From the NCBI GenBank assembly GCA_025612375.1, contig JAAXKN010000004.1:159059-223058 (forward strand): 64,000 bases of DNA. The letters are read 5' to 3'. The notes beneath the pieces were generated by a model. It saw nothing but the letters and a program-made list of their open reading frames with translations, was not told the origin of the DNA and searched no databases. Positions 1 to 9,457 of this stretch are shown here, one piece after another; the first letter of the stretch is position 1, and every line of letters starts with the position of its first letter. The position numbers and the translations under genes were made by a program. The stretch comes from Ignavibacteria bacterium. GTDB lineage: Bacteria; Bacteroidota; Ignavibacteria; Ignavibacteriales; SURF-24.

Positions 1-2712
1 ATAATTTTACTTCTTTCCCTTGCAGCACTTTTCATTATTGCCCTTAATATTCTGAAGGATTCTGAAACTGAAAAGGTCAAAATGCTCATAAGGGATGAAG
101 AAAATGAGCATGCCGCCCTGCTGGAAAATTCAGTCAGGAAACTTGGCGAAGGGCTTTACACCTTTACTGACGACTATTCCAGGTGGGATGAGATGATGGT
201 GTTTATGAAAAAACATCAGGATAAGTGGGCCGAAATTAATATTGACGCAGCTTTCCCCACGTTTAACATACAGGCCTTCTGGTTATATGACACTAATTTT
301 CAGCTGAAATATTCTAAAAACACCCTTAAAGGTACCCTGAGTGAAATCCTGCCTGTTCATGACAGAAAATTCAGGGAATTTATTAAGGCTAATCCTTTCT
401 GTCACTTTTATACAAAAACTCCATACGGAATACTGGAGATCTGCGGTAATCCGGTTCAGCCTACAGAGGATTTATCAAGGAAGTCTCAGCCCCAGGGCTA
501 CCTTTTTGCCGGGCGGCTTTGGTCGCAAAAACAGCTGCAGGAGATATCGGCCTTGATTTCCGATTCTTTGACCATCGGGGATGCCGCCAGCACCCAAAAA
601 GAAAAGGGAAGAAAAGATTACTTATCCATTGAAAATTCGAAAAAACTGCCCGGCTGGGATAAAAAAACCGTCGCAGTTATTAAAGCAAGGAAAGAATATC
701 CAATTTTCAAAAAAGTGTTTATCTGGGCCTATATTCAGTATATCAGTATGATCATCTTTACTTTTGTAATGCTTTTGTGCATTTCAGTATTTCTGTATTA
801 TACTGTTAATCAGCCGTTGAGTGCTATTTCAGGGGGCTTGAGAACAGGGGCGATGGGGTTTCTGGATAAGCTTAAGAAAAGAAAGGATGAATTTGGTGAA
901 CTTGCTTTATTGATGGAGGAGTTTTACAAACAGAAACAGATTCTGGAAAATGAAATTAAAAGCAGGGAAAATGCCGAATCTGAGCTGAGGAAAATAAAAG
1001 ATGGTCTGGAAGTCAGCGTTGAAAAGAGGACAATGGAATTAGCCGGCGTAAATGAGAAGCTGGAACAGGAAATAACAGAACGGAAGAAGGTGGAAAAGAG
1101 TCTTCAGGATTTCCATAAAAGGCTGACAGGCGCTTTTTTTGGAAATCCTGATTCAATAAATATCTCCAGGTTAAGTGACGGGATGATAATTGATACCAAC
1201 GAAAGTTTTTGCCGCCTTACGGGTTACAGCAAGGAAGAACTCCTTGGTAAGACCACACTTCAGTTAAAATTATGGGTGAGACCCCGCGAAAGGGAAAAGA
1301 TGGTTGAGCGGCTCTTATCCAATGAAACTATCAGCAATTTAGAAACCGAATTTAAGACAAAAGACGGAAGCCTTAAAGCAGTATCTATATCTATCACATT
1401 AATGGAATATGCGGATGAAAAAGCGCTTCTCTTCATGATCCGTGATGTAACTGAAAGAAAGCGTGTGGAAAGTGAACTGGTGGAATATAAACAGCTGCTT
1501 GAAGGACAGATAGAGCAAAGAAATAACAAACTGAGTGAATTAAATAAAAGCCTGTCAGAGCAGATCGGGAAAGTTGAAAAAGCTGACAATGAAATAACTG
1601 ATCTGATAATATTCTTCAAAACACTGCTGGATACTATTCCAATCCCGATTCTCATACAGGATGTTAATAACAGATATACCAACTGCAACTATATAGCGGA
1701 AGAATTTTTTGGAATACAAAAGAAGGAACTGATAGAATCGTTGTCCGGCGGCAGTTCCTTAATTTCCGGGAATGACAATGACTTCCATCCGGCTGACGCA
1801 AAATTGCTGAATGAGAGGACATTTCAGAAACTTGAATCGAATGTCATACTGGCAAATGGCGAGACCAGAAATGTTATAATCTACAGATCTTTATATAAAA
1901 GGAAGAATGACCAGCCTGGCGGAATTATCACCGCAATATTTGATATAACTGACAGGAAGAAAAATGAAGTTGAACTGCTCAAAACATTGGAGAAAGAAAA
2001 AGAGCTTAATGATTTAAAGTCCAGGTTCATTTCTACGGCTTCCCATCAATTCCGGACCCCGCTGGCAACCATTCAGAGTTCAACCGACCTGCTGGACATG
2101 TTCGGGAGAAAATGGCCTAAAGAAAAATATAATGAACAGCTTGCAATTATTCAGGATCAGATCCGGCAGATGATAGAATTACTGAATGATGTCCTGACTG
2201 TCAGCCGGGCTGAAGCCGGAAAAGTAGAATTTCAGCCCTCATTATGCAACCTTCACCAGTTATGTTTAACTGCCTTTAATGAAGCAAAATCTCTAGCTAA
2301 TGAATATCACAGTTTTGCGCTCGATTATAAGATGAGCGAAGAGGACTTCTATATAGATAGAAAACTATTGAAGTATATCCTGAGTAATCTGCTTGGCAAT
2401 GCGGTAAAATATACATTGAAGAAAGGGGAAATAAGGCTGACAGTGGAAAGGGAAGAAGGCTTTCTGGCAATTGAGGTAAGTGATCAGGGCATCGGCATTC
2501 CTGCAAAGGATATGATTAATCTGTTTGAGCCGTTTTACAGAGCTGAAAATGCCGGCAATCTGCCGGGAACAGGATTAGGGCTTTCAATTGTAAAGAAGTC
2601 GGTTGCACTGCATGGGGGTGAAATATTCTGCAGGAGCAATGTGGACGAAGGAACAACATTCAGGGTGATATTACCTGTAATTGATTATCAGGGGAAAACT
2701 GAAAATAAATAA
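1..2712 (+). CDS. CHASE4/HAMP/PAS sensor histidine kinase, 5' end beyond window
   Basis: Membrane sensor kinase, partial: the frame is open from base 1, and the first visible codons encode the end of a hydrophobic helix, so the ATG at 82 is probably internal. Counting codons from base 1: an extracytoplasmic CHASE4-like domain (about 30-210, with the SRWDEM motif), a second membrane helix (about 240-268), HAMP and coiled coil (to about 365), a PAS/PAC pair (about 370-490), coiled coil, a second PAS (about 535-650), a HisKA domain with H-box SHQFRTP (His about 682), and a HATPase with N-box GNAVKY, G1 DQGIGIP and G2 GTGLGLS. All catalytic motifs are intact. The stop overlaps the start of the next response regulator by one base, so the two form a translationally coupled pair. 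The ligand is unknown. Confidence 0.93.
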   Translation: MILLLSLAALFIIALNILKDSETEKVKMLIRDEENEHAALLENSVRKLGEGLYTFTDDYSRWDEMMVFMKKHQDKWAEINIDAAFPTFNIQAFWLYDTNFQLKYSKNTLKGTLSEILPVHDRKFREFIKANPFCHFYTKTPYGILEICGNPVQPTEDLSRKSQPQGYLFAGRLWSQKQLQEISALISDSLTIGDAASTQKEKGRKDYLSIENSKKLPGWDKKTVAVIKARKEYPIFKKVFIWAYIQYISMIIFTFVMLLCISVFLYYTVNQPLSAISGGLRTGAMGFLDKLKKRKDEFGELALLMEEFYKQKQILENEIKSRENAESELRKIKDGLEVSVEKRTMELAGVNEKLEQEITERKKVEKSLQDFHKRLTGAFFGNPDSINISRLSDGMIIDTNESFCRLTGYSKEELLGKTTLQLKLWVRPREREKMVERLLSNETISNLETEFKTKDGSLKAVSISITLMEYADEKALLFMIRDVTERKRVESELVEYKQLLEGQIEQRNNKLSELNKSLSEQIGKVEKADNEITDLIIFFKTLLDTIPIPILIQDVNNRYTNCNYIAEEFFGIQKKELIESLSGGSSLISGNDNDFHPADAKLLNERTFQKLESNVILANGETRNVIIYRSLYKRKNDQPGGIITAIFDITDRKKNEVELLKTLEKEKELNDLKSRFISTASHQFRTPLATIQSSTDLLDMFGRKWPKEKYNEQLAIIQDQIRQMIELLNDVLTVSRAEAGKVEFQPSLCNLHQLCLTAFNEAKSLANEYHSFALDYKMSEEDFYIDRKLLKYILSNLLGNAVKYTLKKGEIRLTVEREEGFLAIEVSDQGIGIPAKDMINLFEPFYRAENAGNLPGTGLGLSIVKKSVALHGGEIFCRSNVDEGTTFRVILPVIDYQGKTENK

Positions 2713-3470
2713 TGGAAAAAATATTATTAATAGAAGATGAACAGGCTCTCAGCAATAATCTTAAAATACTGCTGACAGAGAATGGGTATAAAGTTTACCA
2801 AGCTGCTAACGGCCTCGAGGGAATAAAGATGGTGCATGAAAAAAGTCCCGATCTCATAATTTCCGATATAATGATGCCCGGAATTGACGGCTACCAGGTG
2901 CTCGAAATAATAAACAGTGAAAAAAACCTTAGTATCCCGTTTATTTTTCTTTCAGCAAAAGCAGAGATGGAAAATCTTAGGACCGGAATGCAGCTGGGTG
3001 CAGATGACTATCTTACCAAGCCTGTCAAGGCCTCAGACCTGCTGGAAGCAGTAAAAGTCAGGCTGCAAAAGCACAAAAACTACATTAAACAGCAGCTGAA
3101 GGCCGCAATCAAACATTCTGCCCCGGGCAAAGAGTCAAATGACACAGTAATGCTCAGACTTAACGGCAAAATTGAGCTTATAAATAAAAAAGAGATTATC
3201 TGTGTAGAGGCTTTCGGCGAATGTTCCACGGTTCATTTAACAAAAGGCAGAAAGATAGTTGCCAGTAAATTATTAAAGCAGTGGCAGGCAGTACTGCCTG
3301 AAGAGGTGTTCATAAGGATCCATCGCTCCACCGTCATCAACGTGAAGTATTTAGATAAAATTGAACCCTGGTTTCAGCGCTCCTTAAAAGTATATCTTAA
3401 GGAAACCGAAAAGACATTTATTGTAAGTAAAAGGTTCGCAGCAAAGCTGAAAGGGCATCTGTCAATTTAA
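2712..3470 (+). CDS. LytTR-type response regulator
   Basis: DNA-binding response regulator of 252 residues. Residues 1-120 form a receiver domain with the acidic pocket (IEDE), phosphoacceptor Asp52 (SDIMMP), switch residue in FLSAK and conserved Lys in LTKPV. Residues about 145-250 form a LytTR domain with the characteristic HRSTVIN motif, which in this family binds direct repeats in promoters. Its ATG overlaps the TAA of the upstream kinase (ATAATG), so the kinase is almost certainly its partner. The target genes are not visible; no obvious LytTR direct repeat was found nearby. Confidence 0.93.
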   Translation: MEKILLIEDEQALSNNLKILLTENGYKVYQAANGLEGIKMVHEKSPDLIISDIMMPGIDGYQVLEIINSEKNLSIPFIFLSAKAEMENLRTGMQLGADDYLTKPVKASDLLEAVKVRLQKHKNYIKQQLKAAIKHSAPGKESNDTVMLRLNGKIELINKKEIICVEAFGECSTVHLTKGRKIVASKLLKQWQAVLPEEVFIRIHRSTVINVKYLDKIEPWFQRSLKVYLKETEKTFIVSKRFAAKLKGHLSI

Positions 3471-3585
3471 TGGCCCGCTTATTATAATATTTGTCCCGCT
3501 TATTAATAAACTGTTCCCCCTAATGAATTGATCTGTGTTGACTCATATAAAACCCCGATTATTGAAGTAATAGTTGGGGAATTAT

Positions 3586-4671
3586 ATGGTCCGGGTACTT
3601 ATTGCAGAAGGCGATCATTCCTTAAGAAAAAATATAAGGGCTTTACTTGAAAGCAGCGGCTACTTTGTGCTTGAAGCAGAAAACGGCTTAGAAGCACTGC
3701 ATCTGATTGAAAGTGAACTGCCTGATCTGGTTTTATCCGAGGCCCAGATTCCTCTGGTGAATGGCTTTGAACTGCTTGAAAAGCTCAAAGAGAAAGCCCT
3801 TTACCCTATGATCCCTCTTATCTTTATTTCTACAAGAGCTGACCTGACTGACATACGTGAAGGTATGAATAAAGGCGCGGATGATTATATCGTTAAACCC
3901 TTCAAAGCAAAGGATCTTCTGGAAGCCGTAAGGATAAACCTGGAGAAGAATGCTTTACTTATCAGTGGGCTTAATAAATTCAGAGATCAGATCGCAATGA
4001 ATTTCAGCCATGAGCTCAGAACACCCTTAACCCCTATCCTGGGATATTCGCAATATCTGAAAGAATATCATTCCGGACTCTCAAAAGAAGAAATTGAAGA
4101 GGCATGCGCAAAAATACAGGTTTCCGGCAACAGAATGCTGAGGCTGGTAAATAAACTACTGCTGCTTATTGAAACATTGTGCATTGCTAACGACAAAAAG
4201 AAGATCCAGGGCCTCCGGGAAAGCGGCAGAGCCGACGCCGGGGCGATAATACCTGAAACTGTCTATGAAATTGCAGCCAGGTTTTCAAGAACCCGGGATA
4301 TACTGGTCAATATTGAGGATTCCTGCTTAAGGATTACTGATTCATACCTGGAGGTAATGATCAGTGAATTGGTCGAGAATGCGCTTAAATATTCACCCGA
4401 AGGCTCAACAGTGGCAATTTCCACAGAAGTTACAGATGATATATACAAGTTCAATATTGCAAACCAGGGCTGCGGGTTTACAAAACAGGACATAAAGAAG
4501 CATTGTGCATTTGATCAGTTTGAAAGGGAGAATTTTACAACCGCCGGACTAGGCGTCGGATTTTCACTGGTCAAAAATATCCTGGAAATATTTGACGGCA
4601 AGCTTGAGATTGACAACGAGTACAAAAAGTATACAGATATAAAAGTATCGTTACCGCTGGTAAGTAATTAA
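3586..4671 (+). CDS. Receiver-histidine kinase hybrid with degenerate receiver
   Basis: Cytoplasmic protein of 361 residues with no membrane segment. The ATG at 3586 is chosen because GGGGA lies just upstream; a TTG four codons earlier is less likely. The N-terminal receiver aligns with the preceding regulator, but the phosphoacceptor is Glu52 (LSEAQIP) where that protein has Asp52, and the acidic pocket reads AEGD instead of IEDE, so phosphorylation is unlikely. Then HisKA with an intact H-box (His142 in SHELRTP) and a HATPase with N-box ENALKYS. The G1 box is NQGCGF with Asn in place of Asp, as I recall in a kinase subfamily that also has the QFER motif seen here. It may be a constitutively set or protein-controlled kinase. 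It lies in the same signalling cluster, between the LytTR regulator and the chemoreceptor. Confidence 0.88.
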   Translation: MVRVLIAEGDHSLRKNIRALLESSGYFVLEAENGLEALHLIESELPDLVLSEAQIPLVNGFELLEKLKEKALYPMIPLIFISTRADLTDIREGMNKGADDYIVKPFKAKDLLEAVRINLEKNALLISGLNKFRDQIAMNFSHELRTPLTPILGYSQYLKEYHSGLSKEEIEEACAKIQVSGNRMLRLVNKLLLLIETLCIANDKKKIQGLRESGRADAGAIIPETVYEIAARFSRTRDILVNIEDSCLRITDSYLEVMISELVENALKYSPEGSTVAISTEVTDDIYKFNIANQGCGFTKQDIKKHCAFDQFERENFTTAGLGVGFSLVKNILEIFDGKLEIDNEYKKYTDIKVSLPLVSN

Positions 4672-4706
4672 CCGTTTTCTCAATAATTCTGCTCAAGAGG
4701 TCTAAA

Positions 4707-6452
4707 ATGTTTAAGCATTTACACTCAAAACTCGGATTGATAATTCTTGGTACTGCCATTCTGTTTAATATAATTAGCAGGATAATATTTAAGGATCTGG
4801 CAATGTCTGCAATGGACATTACAGTAGTTGCAACAACAAATATATTGCTCGCAGTGATTTCAGGAATATTCATCAACATTTTCCTTATCAAACCGATAGA
4901 AAAGCTAAGCCGTTCTGCAATGGAGGCCTCTGTTGGAAATTACGACATTAAGATAAATACTCACACGAATGATGAACTGGGAGTACTGGGCCGTTCGATA
5001 GAGAAGCTGCTGGTGCATATTAAAGACGAAATAGCTATTTCGCAAAGTTTTCAGTTCGGAATTAATTCAGCATTCTTTATTTCCGATAAAGATACAAACA
5101 TACTGTCAATAAACGAAGCTGCCTGCAGATTAATGAAGTTTAATAAAACACCGGAAGAAATTATTAAAAAAATGAAAGTGAAAGATGTTTTTCTACAGGA
5201 TGGGCTGTCAAGAAAAGCTTTCAAAGGAGATTATCTGAAAGGGGACCGTGTAACTTTGAAAGATCACAAAGGAGAAGAATTCCCCGTTTTAATACAAACC
5301 GGTCCTGTGCATAACAGTAAAAATGAGGTTGTTGCAGTTTATGGATTCTTTGAGGATTTGCGTGAACTATTAGACAGACAAAAGCAATATCTGAATGAAC
5401 AGATTGGACCGATTGCCGAAGTAATTAACTCAGTAGCACAAAGCGACCTTACAAGTTCAATTAAATTAGATGAAAAGAGCGATTTGTATTTACTAGGGGC
5501 AAATGTAAATAAAATGATCGACGGCCTTAACACTACATTGAATGAAGTGAATCTTGCTGTTCAGGCAACGGCAAGCGCCGCAACTGAAATATCCTCATCG
5601 TCCGAAGAAATGGCCGCAGGTGCGCAGGAACAAAGCCAGCAGACAAATGAGATTGTAAGTGCTGTTGAGCAAATGACAAAAACTATCTTTGAGAGCAGTC
5701 AGTATGCAGCAAAGGCCGCGGAGAACTCCAGGCTGGCAAGTGAAAGTGCTTCGGCAGGACAGAAAAAGGTTGAAGATACAAAGAAAGGAATGTTAAAGAT
5801 TGTCGAATCCACAAAGTCTACCGGTGAAAAAATTACCTCGCTTACAAAAAAGACTAATCAGATAGGTGAAATTACACAGGTGATTGATGACATAGCAGAT
5901 CAGACAAACCTGCTTGCACTTAATGCCGCAATTGAGGCCGCCCGTGCAGGCGAGCAGGGACGCGGCTTTGCTGTTGTGGCAGACGAGGTAAGAAAACTTG
6001 CCGAGCGCACCACAAAAGCAACCAAAGAAATTGCAGAGACAATCAGCCAGATTCAATCTGAGGCGAACGAAGCCGATAATTCTATGAATGAAGCAGGAAA
6101 GGCTGTTCAGGAAGGGATGATGCTGACAGAGGCTGTTTCACAGTCATTGAATCATATACTTGAAGTAATTCAGAAAGTTTCAGATATAGTTTCCCAGGTG
6201 GCTTCTGCAAGCGAAGAGCAGGCAAGTACGGCAGAGCAGATATCGAAGAATATTGAAGGAATTTCCAGTGTCACCCAGCAGTCTGCCGCAGGAACAGAGC
6301 AGATAGCACGTGCCGCAGAGGACTTAAACCGTCTGACAGTAAATCTGCAGGACCTTGTATCGGAATTTAAATTGATAGAAAATGATAATAGAAGTAATTC
6401 GCACAAACTGGCCTTTAGAGGAAGCGGAAGGCTTGTAAGGCAATCAGCATAA
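4707..6452 (+). CDS. Methyl-accepting chemotaxis protein with PAS domain
   Basis: Chemoreceptor of 581 residues. Two N-terminal membrane helices (about 8-28 and 38-60) are separated by only about ten residues, so there is practically no periplasmic sensor domain. HAMP follows (about 60-112), then a cytoplasmic PAS-like domain (about 120-225), a second HAMP-like stretch and a long coiled-coil signalling domain. The conserved hairpin tip lies at about 393-434 ([19 protein letters not shown], then [16 protein letters not shown]), which binds CheA/CheW in this family. Sensing is therefore probably intracellular through the PAS domain (redox, oxygen or a small molecule, inferred). No C-terminal CheR-binding pentapeptide is evident. 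It starts 35 bp after the receiver-kinase gene and ends before a strong bidirectional terminator. No other che genes are in the window. Confidence 0.93.
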   Translation: MFKHLHSKLGLIILGTAILFNIISRIIFKDLAMSAMDITVVATTNILLAVISGIFINIFLIKPIEKLSRSAMEASVGNYDIKINTHTNDELGVLGRSIEKLLVHIKDEIAISQSFQFGINSAFFISDKDTNILSINEAACRLMKFNKTPEEIIKKMKVKDVFLQDGLSRKAFKGDYLKGDRVTLKDHKGEEFPVLIQTGPVHNSKNEVVAVYGFFEDLRELLDRQKQYLNEQIGPIAEVINSVAQSDLTSSIKLDEKSDLYLLGANVNKMIDGLNTTLNEVNLAVQATASAATEISSSSEEMAAGAQEQSQQTNEIVSAVEQMTKTIFESSQYAAKAAENSRLASESASAGQKKVEDTKKGMLKIVESTKSTGEKITSLTKKTNQIGEITQVIDDIADQTNLLALNAAIEAARAGEQGRGFAVVADEVRKLAERTTKATKEIAETISQIQSEANEADNSMNEAGKAVQEGMMLTEAVSQSLNHILEVIQKVSDIVSQVASASEEQASTAEQISKNIEGISSVTQQSAAGTEQIARAAEDLNRLTVNLQDLVSEFKLIENDNRSNSHKLAFRGSGRLVRQSA

Positions 6453-6498
6453 AGAATATGCCTCTTAAGGTTTTGAACAGATGCTGGTATTAATATGA

Positions 6499-6537
6499 AG
6501 AAAGCCCGATATTTTTTGGTATCGGGCTTTCTTTTTA
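6499..6537. terminator. Bidirectional intrinsic terminator
   Basis: Hairpin with arms AAAGCCCGATA and TATCGGGCTTT, flanked by A-rich sequence on the left and CTTTTT on the right. It lies between the convergent chemoreceptor gene and the secreted protein gene at 6581 and can serve both. Confidence 0.9.
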
Positions 6538-6580
6538 ATACGATCATATCTGTCAGGTTCCTGTGAAAAGACAAATGGCA

Positions 6581-8674
6581 CTATTTCAAAAGGATCATTT
6601 TCTTTGCCGCCCTGAAATTCTGCTTCCCGTCTAATGAACGGGCTTCAACAGAATAGAAGTAAATTCCAGATGAAATGCGTCCGTTGGTCTCCCACAAGAC
6701 ACTGTATTTGCCTGCTTTTTCAGCCTTGTCCACCAGGACAGATATAATCTGGCCAATAGTGTTGTAAATAGTTACTTTTACATTGCTTTCCTTTGCAAGT
6801 GAATACTTGATATTAGTTGTGGGATTGAAGGGATTGGGATAATTTTGCTCAAGATCGTATTTGTATACTATTGTGTTCGCCGGCTCAACGGCTGATGTAG
6901 CTGTATCGGGGTAGACTTTTACATCCCAGCTTATAGAAGAAGAATCTTTTGAGTTATACGCATATGCCGTAATTATTTTCTTTCCTGTATCAGCTTTAGC
7001 CGGGGTAAACTTAAAAACAGAATCTGTACTCATTAACTTTTTGTCTACGTACCATAAATATTTTACTTTTTCGCCGTATGGATCTTCGGCCTTGAGGCTG
7101 AATTGCATTTCTTTACCCACCCAGGCAGTATCAACTTCTCTTTTATTAATCTGGATTACCTCAAAGTTTGCAGTATCGGTTACAAGCTTGTAAGGGCTCC
7201 ATCCTGTAATATCCGGTGGAAAACTGTTGCTCCAGAACCTCTGCAGAATGTTCATTGTAATTCTTTGGACAATACTGTCTTTGGGCAGGCCATATACCCA
7301 ATAAATTGATGAGGAATTGAAAACAGCGCCACCTTTTTTATTTGTATATAAGCCCATAGTAGTATGCCTGCCCTCAATTGTATCTCCCTGGCCAACGCAG
7401 GGAGAAATGCCAAGTATTCTGAAATTCTTAGGGGTGCCGTCTGAGCCCAGGGGTTTCGGAAGCCCGTTGTCCCAACGGAACAGAGCCCCGTCAGTCTCAT
7501 AGCCGACAACACTGGCCAAAGAGTCTTTCGGATCACGCCCGAATGTCTGACCGTCTTTCAGTCCTGTATTCTTAAAAAGCCAGTGCTGTGTATTGTGAGC
7601 CGAAAATCCGCCGTAGCCCTGAGCATGAGTGAAGTCCTTGTGATTAATATCATCCACATAACCGGCCTGTCGGAAGCTGGCTCCTAAGAACAGGTTTTCA
7701 GGAAGGTTCAGCGGCTTATCGAACCAGTTGACGGTCATCAGAGAATCCACCTTCCCATATAGAGGGTCTGTCTGTGGGTATTTATAGCAGACCAGTGTGC
7801 TGTCGTTGTCCTCAATTCTTATCTGCCACCAGCATGTATTGCCGGAGAGGCTTAAGTACTTTCCTCCATTATTAATATAATTTTCCACATTACGTCTCTG
7901 ATCGCGTGACCAGTATTCAGCATGTCCCGGCTGGATAACAATATTATAGTGGCCCAAAAGATCCGGATACTTATGAACGTCCATCTCGGTCGCTACTTCG
8001 TACCTGATTGAATTTGCTTCAAGCCATTTAATCATTTTATAAGGATATGCCCTGAACTCAGCATACCCTCCGCTGAATAGGGGACGGTTAAAGGAGACGC
8101 GGGCACCCATTTGCCCGTTCGTAGAATTTTCAGGATAAACGTTCTTCCCGCCGTAAGTATTATAGGCTACCCAGTTAAAGAAAGGTATTACAACCAGTAC
8201 GTCGCTATGCGTGCCGGGATTTTTCTCCTTTACAAAAAACAGTAATGTTGATTGGCCCGGACCTGTTTCCAGAGGGAATCTTGCCGCATATGCTCCTGAT
8301 TCCCATCCTTCCGTATTTATGCTCAGGCTTACGGGCCACCTGCAGCCTGTTTCCCATGGCCTTTCGGGCAGTCCTCTGTGTCCGCCTTCAATATTATTGT
8401 AAGTTGCAACCAGCTTTTCAGATACTCCAAGTTTATAAACTTTAACAGTGTAGGGAGTATAGGTTGTGGAAATGTGAAGATTGACCGTCTCACCCTGTGT
8501 AACTGAGCAGGGGGTAGGATACCCATTCTCATTATAAGCAGGTTTCCAGCTCGAGGGCTGGGAAAACAACTTCTGGCTGAAGAAAACTGAAAATAAAATT
8601 ATTAGCAAGAGATAAGATATTTTTGAGACATTAGTATCTGATTTTTTCATGGGGGCCCCGGAGAATTTATTCAT
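6581..8674 (-). CDS. Secreted N,N-dimethylformamidase beta subunit-like protein with T9SS sorting domain
   Basis: A 697-residue exported protein. A signal-peptide-like helix follows a basic stretch (ISYLLLIILFSVFFSQ). The central part (about 60-480) resembles the DMFA2-like domain of the N,N-dimethylformamidase large subunit (motifs WVAYNTYGGKNVY, IQPGHAEYWS, SGNTCWWQ), a fold related to glutamine amidotransferases. A short Ig-like module follows, then a C-terminal type A sorting domain beginning at NYPNPFNP and ending with basic residues, which directs type IX secretion in Bacteroidota and relatives. The substrate is unknown, and I do not claim DMF hydrolysis. The start could be the first Met or the MKKSD eight codons later; neither has a strong ribosome site. 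It is divergent from the small gene at 8935. Confidence 0.82.
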   Translation of the reverse strand: MNKFSGAPMKKSDTNVSKISYLLLIILFSVFFSQKLFSQPSSWKPAYNENGYPTPCSVTQGETVNLHISTTYTPYTVKVYKLGVSEKLVATYNNIEGGHRGLPERPWETGCRWPVSLSINTEGWESGAYAARFPLETGPGQSTLLFFVKEKNPGTHSDVLVVIPFFNWVAYNTYGGKNVYPENSTNGQMGARVSFNRPLFSGGYAEFRAYPYKMIKWLEANSIRYEVATEMDVHKYPDLLGHYNIVIQPGHAEYWSRDQRRNVENYINNGGKYLSLSGNTCWWQIRIEDNDSTLVCYKYPQTDPLYGKVDSLMTVNWFDKPLNLPENLFLGASFRQAGYVDDINHKDFTHAQGYGGFSAHNTQHWLFKNTGLKDGQTFGRDPKDSLASVVGYETDGALFRWDNGLPKPLGSDGTPKNFRILGISPCVGQGDTIEGRHTTMGLYTNKKGGAVFNSSSIYWVYGLPKDSIVQRITMNILQRFWSNSFPPDITGWSPYKLVTDTANFEVIQINKREVDTAWVGKEMQFSLKAEDPYGEKVKYLWYVDKKLMSTDSVFKFTPAKADTGKKIITAYAYNSKDSSSISWDVKVYPDTATSAVEPANTIVYKYDLEQNYPNPFNPTTNIKYSLAKESNVKVTIYNTIGQIISVLVDKAEKAGKYSVLWETNGRISSGIYFYSVEARSLDGKQNFRAAKKMILLK

Positions 8675-8934
8675 ACAATCTGTTTTTAGTCATGGCTTGC
8701 GTTTTGTGCTTCTCATACCTATCCACATATAATAATATTATAATCTAATGACTAAAAATTCAAACATTTTTTTACAAGTCATGACGTTTCGCACAAGTTA
8801 TCATGGAATTCATATATGCTATGTACATTTACTTTCCAACTTTTATTTTTATTATATCAGGCTTACTGCAGAAAAAGGTTTGATCCGGATAACACAAATT
8901 TTACAGAACATTGACCTTTTATATGGGAATTTTT

Positions 8935-9411
8935 ATGAAATATTTGCTTACCTGCTGTGTGTTGCTTTTACTTGCTTTCGATTCATTCCCGGAGAGCCCT
9001 GACACTGCAAAAACAATTTGCATTATTACGAAAGATGATGATGTGGCGGCTTTCAGAACTATGGGGCGAATACTTAACGTATCGGGATACGACCTGGAAG
9101 ACTCGGAAGAAGCACTCATGGTTATTACTACTGAAATAATGAATAAAGACTATGGGACCTTTAAGCTGGATAAAATAGCCTTAAGGCTCCGTGCCGAAAT
9201 AAATATGACAGACAGTTTAACAATAATTAAACTTTCCGGAGATTACCTGGAGAAGGGAATGATCAACCGTGAGCTGGCGGAAACCTACTTCGATCAGCAC
9301 TCAAATGCCATTGCACACCGCCCCGCTTCTTCTCCGGCAGAGGAGACGGCATGGAGCTACATGATGGAAGTGGCAAAAAAATATAAAAACGGCAAGATAC
9401 TCCTCCAGTGA
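8935..9411 (+). CDS. Small exported protein of unknown function
   Basis: A 158-residue protein starting at MKYLLTCC; this ATG is preceded by GGGAA and gives a clean signal peptide (hydrophobic LLTCCVLLLLAF). The mature part is mixed alpha/beta and has no motif I recognise. An earlier in-frame Met eight codons upstream would spoil the signal peptide. It lies 46 bp before the polyferredoxin gene and may be cotranscribed with it. Function unknown. Confidence 0.6.
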   Translation: MKYLLTCCVLLLLAFDSFPESPDTAKTICIITKDDDVAAFRTMGRILNVSGYDLEDSEEALMVITTEIMNKDYGTFKLDKIALRLRAEINMTDSLTIIKLSGDYLEKGMINRELAETYFDQHSNAIAHRPASSPAEETAWSYMMEVAKKYKNGKILLQ

Positions 9412-9457
9412 CAAATAATTATACCAAAGACACGATAAAAGTTTATCCTAAGAAATT

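Noticed and set aside
3471..3585. LytTR binding direct repeat (two CCCGCTTATTA copies at about 3474 and 3503)
   Set aside because: Two imperfect copies after the regulator gene, but they do not match the usual LytTR repeat spacing and lie behind rather than before an obvious target promoter; left as a minor coincidence.
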